A stretch of DNA of 64,000 nucleotides from Platanthera guangdongensis (lineage: Eukaryota; Streptophyta; Magnoliopsida; Asparagales; Orchidaceae): assembly GCA_039583875.1 (NCBI GenBank), contig CM077161.1, positions 64,113,885-64,177,884 on the forward strand, written 5' to 3'. Shown piece by piece: positions 54,980 through 64,000 of this stretch. The notes beneath the pieces are model-generated. The model was not told where the DNA came from, searched no databases, and was given only the letters and a program-made list of their open reading frames with translations. A program made the position numbers and the translations under genes. Positions within the stretch are counted from its first letter, which is position 1; the number at the start of each line of letters is the position of its first letter.

Positions 54980-55654
54980 CTGATGGGGATGATGCAGACG
55001 CTGCCGTGTATGCACGTCATAGAGTGTTCGTGGATTGGGATGTTCGTTGACACAAGCTCGAAGATGGTTGTCTACCACGACATTTCTTCGCCAATGCCGC
55101 CGCCGTTACATATTTTGTTGGACGTCCGCAGCCACCAATAAATAAATTATATAATTATAAATTACATAATTATAATTATATATTTTTATCAATTATTAAT
55201 TTTAGCAATTTTTATTTTATGGAATTTTAATATATGCATTTTTTATTTCCAAGCTTTTCATTATTTTATTTTTTTTTCATGTATTTTGATGGGTGCTTAT
55301 AACCATCATGTATTGTTTTAAATTATTTCTTTCCATATGTAAGATGGGTGCCTATAACCATCATATGTCATTTGAATTTTAATGAAGGAGATTGAGTGGT
55401 GTAGGCTATATATATCCATGCTTATGAAGAAATTAGAGGATGATGAATGAAAAGAAAATTGAAAACTTAAATTTGGTTCCCCCCTTATTCTCTCTCTTCC
55501 TCCTCTTATAAATTTCGGCCCTCCTTCTTCTCCCCTCCTCTTGGCCGCCGGCCATCTCTTCTCCCTTCTATTTCTCGGCCTCCACCACCACCTCCTCCTC
55601 CTCCTCCTCTTTGTGAGAACCCTCTCCTCCACCTCTGAAAGTAAGTGTTAGATC
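54980..55654. other. Unassigned segment, probable LTR or promoter fragment
   Basis: 54980-55135 reads openly on the plus strand (…MFVDTSSKMVVYHDISSPM…, ending RSHQ-stop at about 55135). I do not recognise it. An AT-rich stretch follows, with two copies of ATGGGTGCYTATAACCATCAT (55289 and 55344). Then TATAAATT near 55508 and a CT-rich leader (CCACCACCACCTCCTCCTCC) run up to the CopE LTR. The layout resembles an LTR U3-R, into which CopE inserted. Confidence 0.4.
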
Positions 55655-55658
55655 TGAA

Positions 55659-55686
55659 ATACTCTAGAGGGGGGTGAATAGAGTAT
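55659..55686 (-). other. C-tract hairpin at the LTR 3' end (CopE)
   Basis: ATACTCTA (55659-55666) pairs with TAGAGTAT (55679-55686), perfect 8 bp. The loop is C-rich in element sense. The stem sequence differs from CACCTA/TAGGTG of CopB and CopC on both arms. Confidence 0.8.
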
Positions 55687-56420
55687 CTTGAAAACTTAAA
55701 AAACTTTTTGCTGTAAATAAAAATATACCTAAGATAAATTAATCTAGCACTAATATATGCACAACAAAACCAGATATCACAAACACAGCAAACCTAAGCT
55801 ACACAGCTACAACAAGAACAAAAGAAAACGTGCAACCAGACAATACAAGAATTTTATAGTGGTTCCCCAACCTGGGTACATCCACTCTTCTACCACTCTG
55901 GTAGGAATCCACTCAGGTTTTTGATCAGATGACTGCCACCAATGAGCTTTTGATCAGGTGCTCAAAAACCAATTCTCAAGTATTTTGATCAGGAGACTTG
56001 CAACCAGGAATAACTTTTGAAGGGAGTTAAGAACCCTTTATACAGTGGGGGATGAGAGAGCGATTATGTCTTCTCTTTCTCAAATACAACTTAGAAGACT
56101 TTAGTGGATCATGATTTTGACAAAGATCCCCCTGAGAAATAGATTTGTTCAGGAAGGATGGAGCTTTGACACGCAGGTATCCAGGAGCTTCTTTGATAGA
56201 TAGAATATTTGTTGTCCTCTGAAGAATCCTGAGATGAAGAAGCAAGAAGACTCTTGATTTTTGATTGATGTTCTTGTTCTTCTTCTTCAGCTTGTTGTTC
56301 TTTCTCTGGTCTAGGGCTTCTGATTTTGCTGTGTTATTGCCCTGTGTATTTTGTTCTCCGAGTTCAGACGATTTGTTGTCTATTGTGTTCTTGCTTGTGA
56401 AGGAAGAAAAAGAAAAATCC

Positions 56421-56428
56421 TTTTTATA
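56421..56428 (-). promoter_or_regulatory. CopE LTR TATA box
   Basis: TATAAAAA on the minus strand, downstream of the cluster in element sense. Confidence 0.65.
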
Positions 56429-56679
56429 TTTCTGTGTAGTCTTCCTTCTGAATTTTGAATTTCTTCCTTCATTCAATGCTGACGACCTGGAGAATATTTG
56501 CATTGATTGATTTCCCCAATTGTCCCATTGAAAAGCGGCAAGTAATAATCCTGATGAAGACCATAATCAATGTTACGTCTAACGGTAATATTCAGAGAAT
56601 GTTGAACATTGATTACTAAGGAATTATCACAATAAACTAAGGGATAGAGGGAGGGAAAGTCCAAGTTTGGATCTACACA

Positions 56680-57540
56680 GAAATCGTCGAACAGATAACA
56701 GAATTCGTCGAGCTGGGTCCAGAGGTCGTCGAGCTTAGAATATATATTCGTCGACTAGATAATCTTTGTTCGTCGAGCTGAGATCCAAGATCGTCGACCT
56801 TAGAGAAGATAACTACTTTCTCTGGAACCTAGCCAATTCTGTGCATCAAGATCGTCGAGCTGAGATTCTGACTTCGTCGACTAGTGTTCAGAGAAATGTT
56901 TCTTGAACTTTTAGAATGCTAAAGTAGAGTGTCTAGATATCGTCGACCTAAGAACTAGGTTCGTCGTCCTGAGAACTAGTTTCGTCGAGCTGAGAACTGC
57001 TAACTGCTTCTTGATAAAACTTATCAGGATTGTAGTCTAAGTTCGTGGAATAGAGAACATGAATTCGTCGACTGAAGTATGATTCTGGACATAGAACATT
57101 TAAGTGTTTCTGGTCTTAAAAATGTTGAAGTTGATGATCCAGAAATTGTCGACCTTAGAACTGGGTTCGTCGACCTGAGAACTAGTTTCGTCGAGCTGAG
57201 AGCTTCTAACTGCTACTTGATAAATCTTGCCAAGATTGTGGTCTAAGTTTGTCGAGCTGAGAAGGTGAGTTCGTTGACTGGAGTGTGATCCTGGACTTAG
57301 AATACTTCGATGTTTCTTGAATAAGATGTTGAAGTAGAATACCTAGAGATCGTCGACTTGAGAACTAAGTTCGTTGACTGGAGTTTAGAGAGATTTTGGA
57401 ATTGAAATGTTGAAATATGGTGTCCATAAATCATTGACCTGAGAACCAAGTTCGTGGAGCTCAGCTCAGAGAATTTTTCTCTGAGTTCGTCGAGCTGAGC
57501 ACGACTGTCGTCGACCTGAGTTCGACGAACGTCGAACTTA
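56680..57540 (-). repeat. CopE U3 cluster of CGTCGAGCTGAG words
   Basis: More than twenty TTCGTCGAGCTGAG, ATCGTCGACCTGAG and TTCGTCGACT-type words over 860 bp, irregularly spaced. Part of the cluster is duplicated: 'actagtttcgtcgagctgag' occurs near 56980 and 57180. Confidence 0.85.
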
Positions 57541-57688
57541 ATTTCTGAGTCTTTGAAATTTCTCCAAGACTTGAGTCTTTTGTAGACTGTTGATGGCTGG
57601 TCCATGTAGTGTTGACTCTAAGGACATGGCCTATACTCTGGGACTCATACATGACCCTAGATATACATGTTGGGTCAAATATCCTAGT

Positions 57689-57754
57689 TTAGTGAACATA
57701 ACCCAAATCCAATTAGGCATTCAACAATCCCCCCTATTTGGGTAAGGTCACTAA
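57689..57754 (-). other. Inverted repeat enclosing polypurine tract and 3' LTR start (CopE)
   Basis: TTAGTGAACATAACCCAAAT (57689-57708, LTR side) faces ATTTGGGTAAGGTCACTAA (57736-57754, internal side), with one bulge and two mismatches. The loop contains the purine tract (57727-57735, CCCCCCT on the plus strand) and the LTR start. Confidence 0.75.
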
Positions 57755-57908
57755 TTACAGACTAACATTAATAACAAAGCAAGAAAAATGTATCTGGCAG
57801 GAAATTTTAATATATGCAGCAGATATATATATACAGAGAGCTTTGTATCAAGACTATATACAAGCATTTTTTTAAAATAATAAAGAGATTAAGAATAATT
57901 CAAAATGT

Positions 57909-60877
57909 TCATTTCTTCTTCTTGGGCTCCTTTGGCTTATCCTCCATAGCTATGTCACTTGGTCGAGTAAACTTAATTTCCCTGTTAGGATCAGCTGCTT
58001 GAGGTTTTGTCATTGTCATGTCAGCAGCTCCAATGATATTTAGGGAGGTAGCCCTTGGCACTACAGCTTCATGATGCAATTTTATATAATCATCAACATT
58101 AAAAAATTTGTTAGCCTTAGCAAACCTGTTAAGCTCTTCCTTCCTGTATTTGGACATGGTTGAATATTTAGAGGGATCCTTTCCTTCAGCTTTTGCTTTA
58201 TTAATCATGGATAGGCCAACCAGTTCCTAGAACCTGGCCATCCTTGCAATTGTAGCTGTCTCTGGATCTTTAAATGGTAAATGAGGGGAGGCAGGTCTCT
58301 TTGAGATTTCAGCTTTCTGATGTTCTATAATTTGCTGCTGTTGAAGTTGAGGTTGTTGTTGTTGATGATATTGCTGTTGTTGTTGTTGTCTGCCAGATGA
58401 ATATTGCTTCTGCTGGCTGCTTCCTGAAGAAGAGGAGGACCTACCCTGATGCCTCTGATAGGTTTGAAACTGGGTAGTCCTCTGAGTTGAATAACTTGAA
58501 GCACCAATAACAAGTGGAGGAGGAGGAGGATCCTTTCTGAATCTCTGAGGAGGAGATGAGTATCTCCTGCTTTTATTCTTTTCTTTCTGCTGGTTCTTAG
58601 ACAACCACATCCATGCTGCCATGCCCTTATAGGGTGTGATCTTCTGGAGTATATATTATGGAATGTCATTTGCGGGTTTGGTTTTAGGGTAGGGGGTGGA
58701 GGAGCTTTCCTCTTCTTAGATACTTTCTTTTTCTTAGGCTCATCATCTGAGTCCTCTTCAACATCATCCTCATCATCAGAATCCTGAGGAGTATCATACA
58801 AAGCATCAATAGCTTTTAGTACTGATTTGTCAATGGGCTTTTCAACCTGAGTAGGAGCTGGAGGAGGAGTTGGAGGAGGAACTGGAGGAGGAACAGGAGG
58901 CCTATACATAACAGTTTTTTCAGCAACTGTTTTATTTTCTTCTTCTATATCTGCCATGATCAGTGCATCAAGATCAGGCATTGGTGAATCATACATTATG
59001 AAGGTAGGAGCAGAACTGTCTTTTGGAGGGGATGAAATAATGATGGGATCAGCTCTGGGTGGAGATGGCAGGACAAGAGCCTCTGGAATGGAAAAAGTAG
59101 CCTTAAGTTGCATGACAACCTTGGGGCTTATGGGAGAGGTATAAGGAACTATAGCCAAAGATGGTTATATGCTTTTTTCTGGAAGTTCACTCAAATAAGC
59201 TGTATCAAAAACTTTCAACAAATTCAACAGATCAACTGTGGGATTTATAATATAATCACCAGCAGTGTTTATTTCCTCTGGAACCTGCTCATCTAGATCC
59301 AAATCAAATTCAATAAAATTAATTAAATAAAATAAATCTTTATCAGCATCTGCATCTCCTGTGGTTTCTGCTTCTGCTTCAGCTGCTTATTTTTCTACTG
59401 TTACTACTGCTACTGTTACTTTTGCTGTTACTGCTGCTGTTACTGCTGCTTCTGCTGCTACCTCTTCATAGAGCATCTCCCCCTACCTGGTTTCAGTGGG
59501 AACTGGAGCCAGGCCCCTGACTGAAGATGGAGGAGCAGAGAGAGTAGATATTTTTTCAGCAAGAGAGGATATGGAAGAAGCAAGAGGTATAATAGCCTCT
59601 GCAATAATTTTTTTGAGGAGGGGAGTAAGAAGTGCAATGAGAGATGGAATAATGGAGGGGTCCAATGGCAGAGAGGCAGAGGGTGTGGCAGAAGGTGTTT
59701 CAATGGAAATAGAGGGATTGATGGAAGATGATGGTGGAGGAGGAGGTAAAGCATCTATCATGTGGACATATGGGATAGAAGAAGTATGAGGAGGAGAAGT
59801 GGGCAGAGTGAAAGATGGGATGTTAGCCAGATGATGGGGTAAGGGAGAGGAACGTGGGGAGTTAGTTGGTGTACCATGGGGAGAGGGAGTTGGAGTGTTG
59901 GAGGGAATGTGTGTACCATATTGTGTGGAAGGGGATGTAGGAAAGTGAATATGAGAGGAGGATGTATGTACTGGGGATGAGGGAGGTGTAGGAGTGTGGA
60001 TTATGGTTTGAACTGTGGAGGGGAGTTATTGTACTATCTGAGGTTGAGGTTGGATGGTTGGAGGTGATGGAGGTGGAGGAGGGATATCTTCAGCATGTTG
60101 GGAAGTGGCTGGAGCAGCCTTAGTGCTCTCAGAAGGCCTGGTGGAAGTGGAAGAATCCTTGGAGGGCTTGGTGATGCTCCTCTCCCACTTGCCAAAAAGG
60201 GCACAGGTGAGCCTCATGGAAGCATCGATGAATATGGTCGGGAAGACTAGTGATTCAGCAGCCTTTTCCTTCAGGAAGATTCCTAGAATTCTTCCAAAAC
60301 AAACCTCCTTTTTATTTTTCTTTTTCTTAATCAGCTCAAACAAAATCTGAGCCCAATTCACCTACTTCTTGTTCACCACAACACACATTACCAGGAATTG
60401 GTGACTGGTTATGTAATCATGAGCAGTGTGCTTGCCCAGCAACACCTTTCCCACAAGATCTGCTAGGAATTTAAATTCAACAGAGAGGTGATTCTTCAGC
60501 AGTTTGTTAGGGGTTTCTCCAGAATAACCCATCATACTTAGCATTTCGTCAAACTCTTCATTTTCAATCTCTAATTATTCTATACCATTGTTTAATCCAA
60601 AAATTTTGGTTAACACTACAGGGGTTAGGGAGACGGCATTACCCGATATAGTTCCATTCATGGTATTCTCATCGGACGTGGAAGAAGTATAGACCCACTC
60701 TCTGATCTCAGCGCCAGCTATCTTAATCCTGGTGGACATCAGATTTTTCAATTGTCGTTCTTCAAGGAGTTGCAGGATATCCAGAAAGATAGGGTCTGAT
60801 TGTTGGAAGGGATCAAAGTCCACATCAAAGCCTGTATCAATTTTCATTACCGCAAGGCTTCCCGCTGAAATCGCCAT
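57909..60877 (-). pseudogene. CopE aORF, about 990 codons
   Basis: The longest and best-preserved aORF. MAISAGSLAVMKIDTGF at ATG 60877. The conserved domain has FLADLVGKVLLGKHTAHDYI (60460) and GRILGIFLKEKAAESLVFPT (60270). A Pro-rich linker (60100-58800) follows, then an acidic DSDDEDDVEEDSDDE patch directly before KKKKVSKKRK (about 58740-58690), a likely nuclear signal. A Gln-rich stretch (58400) and a C-terminal HHEAVVPRATSLNIIGAADM follow, ending in PKEPKKKK. Interruptions are few: stops near 60575 and 60362 and others in the linker, and a frameshift near 58650. AGGGGGAGAT occurs at 59475-59484. Confidence 0.78.
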
Positions 60878-61267
60878 TAGTTCACCTGCAAGAGAAAAAC
60901 AAGGATCAAGTTTAAGGGAACTGAAAGCGCGGAACGGAGGTCGAAGAAAACCAAGATAAAAGATTTTCTAGAATATGAATCAACAAACTCCATTCCACGA
61001 AAAATAAATAATTATTCGATTTGAGATCGACGAAATAGTTTGTAGTTAAATAATTCGTCGAGCTCAGTCTGAAGATTTGAAGACATTTCGTCGAGATCGG
61101 TTTGACGAAAGTTTTCTGAAGTAGATTCGTCGATCTCCATTCGATGAAAACAACTTCACTCACAGAGAGTTCGTTGATCTCCGTTCGACGAATATCTCAA
61201 GAACATTTCCCAGTTCGTCGAGCTCCATTCGACGAACCTTGAAGAATTCGTCGAGTGCAGACAGAAG
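60878..61267 (-). promoter_or_regulatory. CopE pol-aORF spacer with second motif cluster
   Basis: TTCGTCGAGCTC, TTCGTCGATCTCC and TTCGACGAA words alternate at about 60990-61260, echoing the LTR cluster. An acceptor-like TTGTTTTTCTCTTGCAGG (60886-60904) lies 9 nt before the aORF ATG. Confidence 0.75.
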
Positions 61268-62999
61268 TTAAATCAAAGCTTCTCCATTGATCATGCCCAG
61301 CTGATTTATAAAGAACAAGTGATTTCTTTCATCCAAGGGTTTGGTGAAAATATCAGCTCTTTGTAAATCAGTGTAGATATAGACAAGTTTGATTTTGTTT
61401 TTGTCTACACACTCTCTAATGAAATGATGTCTAATGTCTATATGCTTAGTACTACTGTGATGGACTGGATTCTGTGCTATGGATATAGCATTTGTGTTAT
61501 CACATAATAGAGTTGAATTATTTAAGTTGATATCATAGTCCAGGAGTTGATTCTGAATCCACAACATCTGTGAACAGCAACTGCCAGCTGCTATATATTC
61601 TGCTTCAGAAGTTGATGTAGACACAAATGATTGTTTCTTGCAGAACGAAGACACTAATCTCATACCTAGTAACTGATAAGTTCCTGAGATACTTTTCCTG
61701 TCTACCCTGCATCCAGCAAAGTCAGTATCTGAATATCCAGTTAATTCAAATTCTGACTCAGTAGGATACCAAAGGCCTAGACTAGGACAACTCTTTATAT
61801 ATCTCAAAATTCTTTTTAGAAAAACTAGGTGAGAATCTTTAGGGTTCACTTGGAACCTAGCACAAAGACATGTGACAAACATTATATTAGGTCTGCTAGC
61901 TGTAAGATATAATAGTGACGTAACAATGCCCCTATATAACTTCTGGTCAACAGGTTTCCCATGTGGATCAGAATCTATTACAGCATTGTAGCCATAGGTG
62001 TTTTCTTTGCTGAGGCATCACCCATCCCAAACCTTTTAAGAAGCTCTTTAGCATATTTATCCTGGGAGATGAAGATGTCATCAGGTAGCTTCTTCACTTG
62101 GAGACCAAAGAAGTAGGAGAGCTCATCCATGCTACCATATCAAACTTAGAAAGCATGAGGTCAGAAAACCTCTTGCATACTTTATAATCAGTAGATCCAA
62201 ATATGATGTCATCCACATAGATTTGAACTAAAAACTTTTTATCCTTATGGTGCCTAGTCAATAATATTTTATCTACAATGCCTCTAGTGAATTCATGCTC
62301 TATCAAAAAGATAACTAAGGTCTCATACCAAGCTCTTGGAGCTTGCTTTAGAATATAGAGGAATTTATGCAATCTAAATAAATAAGAGGGATGGGTTGGA
62401 GAGATAAAACCCGGAGGTTGTTCAACATAAACCTCTTCTTTTAGTACTCCATTTGGAAAAGCACTTTTCACATCAATCTTGTAGACTTTAATCTTCCTGT
62501 AGGCAGCATAGGCAAGAAAGATTCTAATTGCTTCTAACCTTGCAACTAGTGCAAAGGTTTGATCATAGTCTATGCCTAATTCTTGCCTATAACCTTAAAC
62601 AACAAGCCTAGCCATATTCCTCACAATTGCACCTTGGGCATCTTGTTTGTTTCTATATAACCATTTGGTTCCAATGACCGGGTAGTCTTTGGGTCTTGGA
62701 AACAAATCCCAAACTCTACATCTCTCAAACTGGTTGAGTTCCTCTTGCATTGCAATGATCCAATGGGGATCTTGCTCAGCATCTTTTATGGATTGAGGCT
62801 CAACTTGAGAGAGAAAACATGCATGCATCACATCTTGGTTGAGTTGTTGCCTTGTCTGTACACCTACTATTATGTCTCCAATCACTTGGGTCTAGGGTGA
62901 TCCCTTAGTGTGACAAGATCAGTGGGTGGAGTTAGTTCAGCAACAATATTTGGAATTAATTCCTCTTGTGGAATTATGTTTGTTGTTGAATGAGGTTCA
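61268..62999 (-). pseudogene. pol: CopE Pol remnant (RT and RNase H)
   Basis: RT begins within the integrase-RT linker (SQVEPQSIKDAEQDPHWIIA, 62810). VIGTKWLYRNKQDAQG and KSAFPNGVLKEEVYVEQPPG (Leu to Pro in AFLNG) follow. The catalytic [11 protein letters not shown] is intact near 62200. A gap or frameshift near 62100-61890 follows. RNase H reads SDTDFAGCRVDRKSISGTY, TSEAEYIAAGSCCSQM and CDNTNAISIAQNP, then IFTKPLDERNHLFFI and the normal pol end at 61268. Stops near 62600 and 62480. Confidence 0.87.
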
Positions 63000-64000
63000 T
63001 GTAACACCCCCTATCCGTCACATAGCATATAGCAGTAGGTTCGGCCGGGGCCCGACGTCGTATACTACAGACAGACCAGGTGGTAACTCATGGAAACCAT
63101 CCAACCAAACTTAACGTCCTACACAGAGCATTCTACCAGAAGAAGTTTGTAAAAGTTGCAACAAAAAAACCCAGCATTAAAGCATGAATGTCCACTAATA
63201 CCAAATAGGAATGTACATACACAAGTACAGGCCTTAAGGCCTTACAAAATTGTTCACTTCATATTATATGTTTTACAAACCACGGCACGCAGGTCGTTCA
63301 TACATGAATAAAGCAGTAAACACTCCAATTAGGCCTTCGAGGGCCGGCTTCGCAAAATGGGCTTTAGCCCGCTATTGACCGCTTGGTCCAGCAGCACCTG
63401 CAAAAAACAAAACACCGCACGGTGGCAAAACAAGGCAACGGTCAGCAATGCTGACCAAATTATAACGATCTCGCCCCCAACTCGGGGCGGCGATGCTCCT
63501 TCCCTGCATTTCATTAGAATAAGCGAGCAATATATATATAACCATTTCATCACAGGCGTAGGCTCATACGACCACACACCCCGTGTACTCAGGGCACATT
63601 CTCGGTGAACACAGTCTAAGTCTGCCAACTCACCCCCATCCCTTTGGACGGCCAATCAATGAGCAGTTTGTCTTCCCGGCATGGGTCACGGTAATTAAAA
63701 CCATAGACCGCCGAAGACTCTCATCTATGCCAACGACTCTAATCCGAACGACATAGAACAGGTACGGTTCCATCTAACCCGTGCTCACAACGCAACAGTA
63801 ATTTAAACCATATGCGCCCGCAACGGTAATTTAAACCATATGCGCAGGTCAAATTTCTCCCGAGTCCCGTTTCCATCACATTTCACATAACTCAGTTATG
63901 TTCAAGTTGGCTCTCAGGCCACCAAGTTGGCAAGATCACGCATCCGCCCAGTTTTCCGGGTGCTTTTTTGGGTTAATCACCAAGGCTCCCTGTTGCAATC
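63000..64000 (-). mobile_element. LTR-3: 3' end of a long LTR inserted in CopE
   Basis: Plus-strand start TGTAACACCCCCTATCC interrupts CopE pol. By analogy with LTR-1 (end GGGGGGTCTTACA) this is the 3' end of a minus-strand LTR (GGGGGTGTTACA). In that sense TTTTTTGCAGGTGCTGCTGG (about 63405-63385) resembles the acceptor-like site of LTR-1. A 28-bp direct repeat with TAATTTAAACCATATGCGC occurs at 63798-63845. No coding region seen. Confidence 0.6.

Larger units (their letters stand above)
55655..57726 (-). mobile_element. CopE 3' LTR
   Basis: About 2072 bp. Minus-strand start TGTTGAATGCC beside the purine tract; other end at TGAAATACTCTAGAGG on the plus strand, placed by analogy with CopC. 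TATA at 56421-56428. TCGA cluster 56680-57540. C-tract hairpin at the end. Confidence 0.82.
55655..62999 (-). mobile_element. CopE: SIRE-type Copia element with aORF, 5' part outside view
   Basis: Minus-strand pol (62999-61268), spacer cluster, aORF (60877-57909), purine tract and 3' LTR are present. LTR-3 interrupts it at 63000 in the pol N-terminal region. Gag and the 5' LTR are not in the window. Confidence 0.87.

Noticed and set aside
54980..55654. Continuation of LTR-2 on the far side of CopD
   Set aside because: No match was seen to the LTR-1 sequence that should follow the LTR-2 break, so the two flanks of CopD cannot be joined.
63329..63655. Minus-strand 108-codon frame in LTR-3
   Set aside because: Contains an acceptor-like site and LTR phrases; no domain recognised, so I treat it as LTR sequence.

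Overview
This is repeat-dense flowering-plant nuclear DNA. I see no intact host gene, tRNA or rRNA. Nearly all 64 kb is explained by LTR retrotransposons inserted into one another, plus one Helitron. Plant origin is shown by Copia elements of SIRE/Maximus type (initiator-Met tRNA primer sites, long gag with two zinc knuckles, an extra ORF after pol), by a chromodomain Ty3 element, and by a Helitron with plant-type ends. The species cannot be named from this.

Labels: LTR-1 (1-2938), LTR-2 (34059-35635) and LTR-3 (63000-64000) are long LTRs without internal regions in view. Gyp1 is a minus-strand chromovirus (3357-31435). CopB (+, 9929-30275, TSD ACTGA) sits in the 5' LTR of Gyp1. CopA (+, 10270-18560, TSD GTCCA) sits in the 5' LTR of CopB. 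A plus-strand Ty3 pol scrap and a Copia 3' end (CopF, 32216-34058) follow. CopD (-, 35636-54979) carries a Helitron (35752-36592) in its 3' LTR and all of CopC (-, 40648-52896, TSD GCACT) in its extra ORF. CopE (-, 55655-62999) is cut by LTR-3. Relative age is therefore Gyp1 > CopB > CopA; CopD > CopC and the Helitron; CopE > LTR-3.

All coding regions are damaged except the gag of CopA. CopA pol has only two premature stops, plus an in-frame loss of the reverse-transcriptase core.

The most interesting signal is shared by the Copia elements with an extra ORF (aORF). Each carries its own TCGA-centred palindrome in two separate clusters, one in LTR U3 upstream of the TATA box and one in the spacer between pol and the aORF. 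The words differ between CopB (ACTCGAGTA), CopC (GTGTCGACAC) and the related pair CopD/CopE (TTCGTCGA types), but match within each element. The aORF proteins share an N-terminal domain, a Pro/Ser-rich linker, coiled-coil-like stretches and acidic patches beside KKRK-type nuclear signals. By analogy with the VANC anti-silencing proteins of Arabidopsis VANDAL transposons, I infer a possible element-encoded DNA-binding regulator and its cognate sites. Two further structures recur with changed but still complementary arms: a hairpin enclosing the polypurine tract and LTR start (39-nt loop in three elements), and a C-tract-loop hairpin at the 3' end of the LTR.
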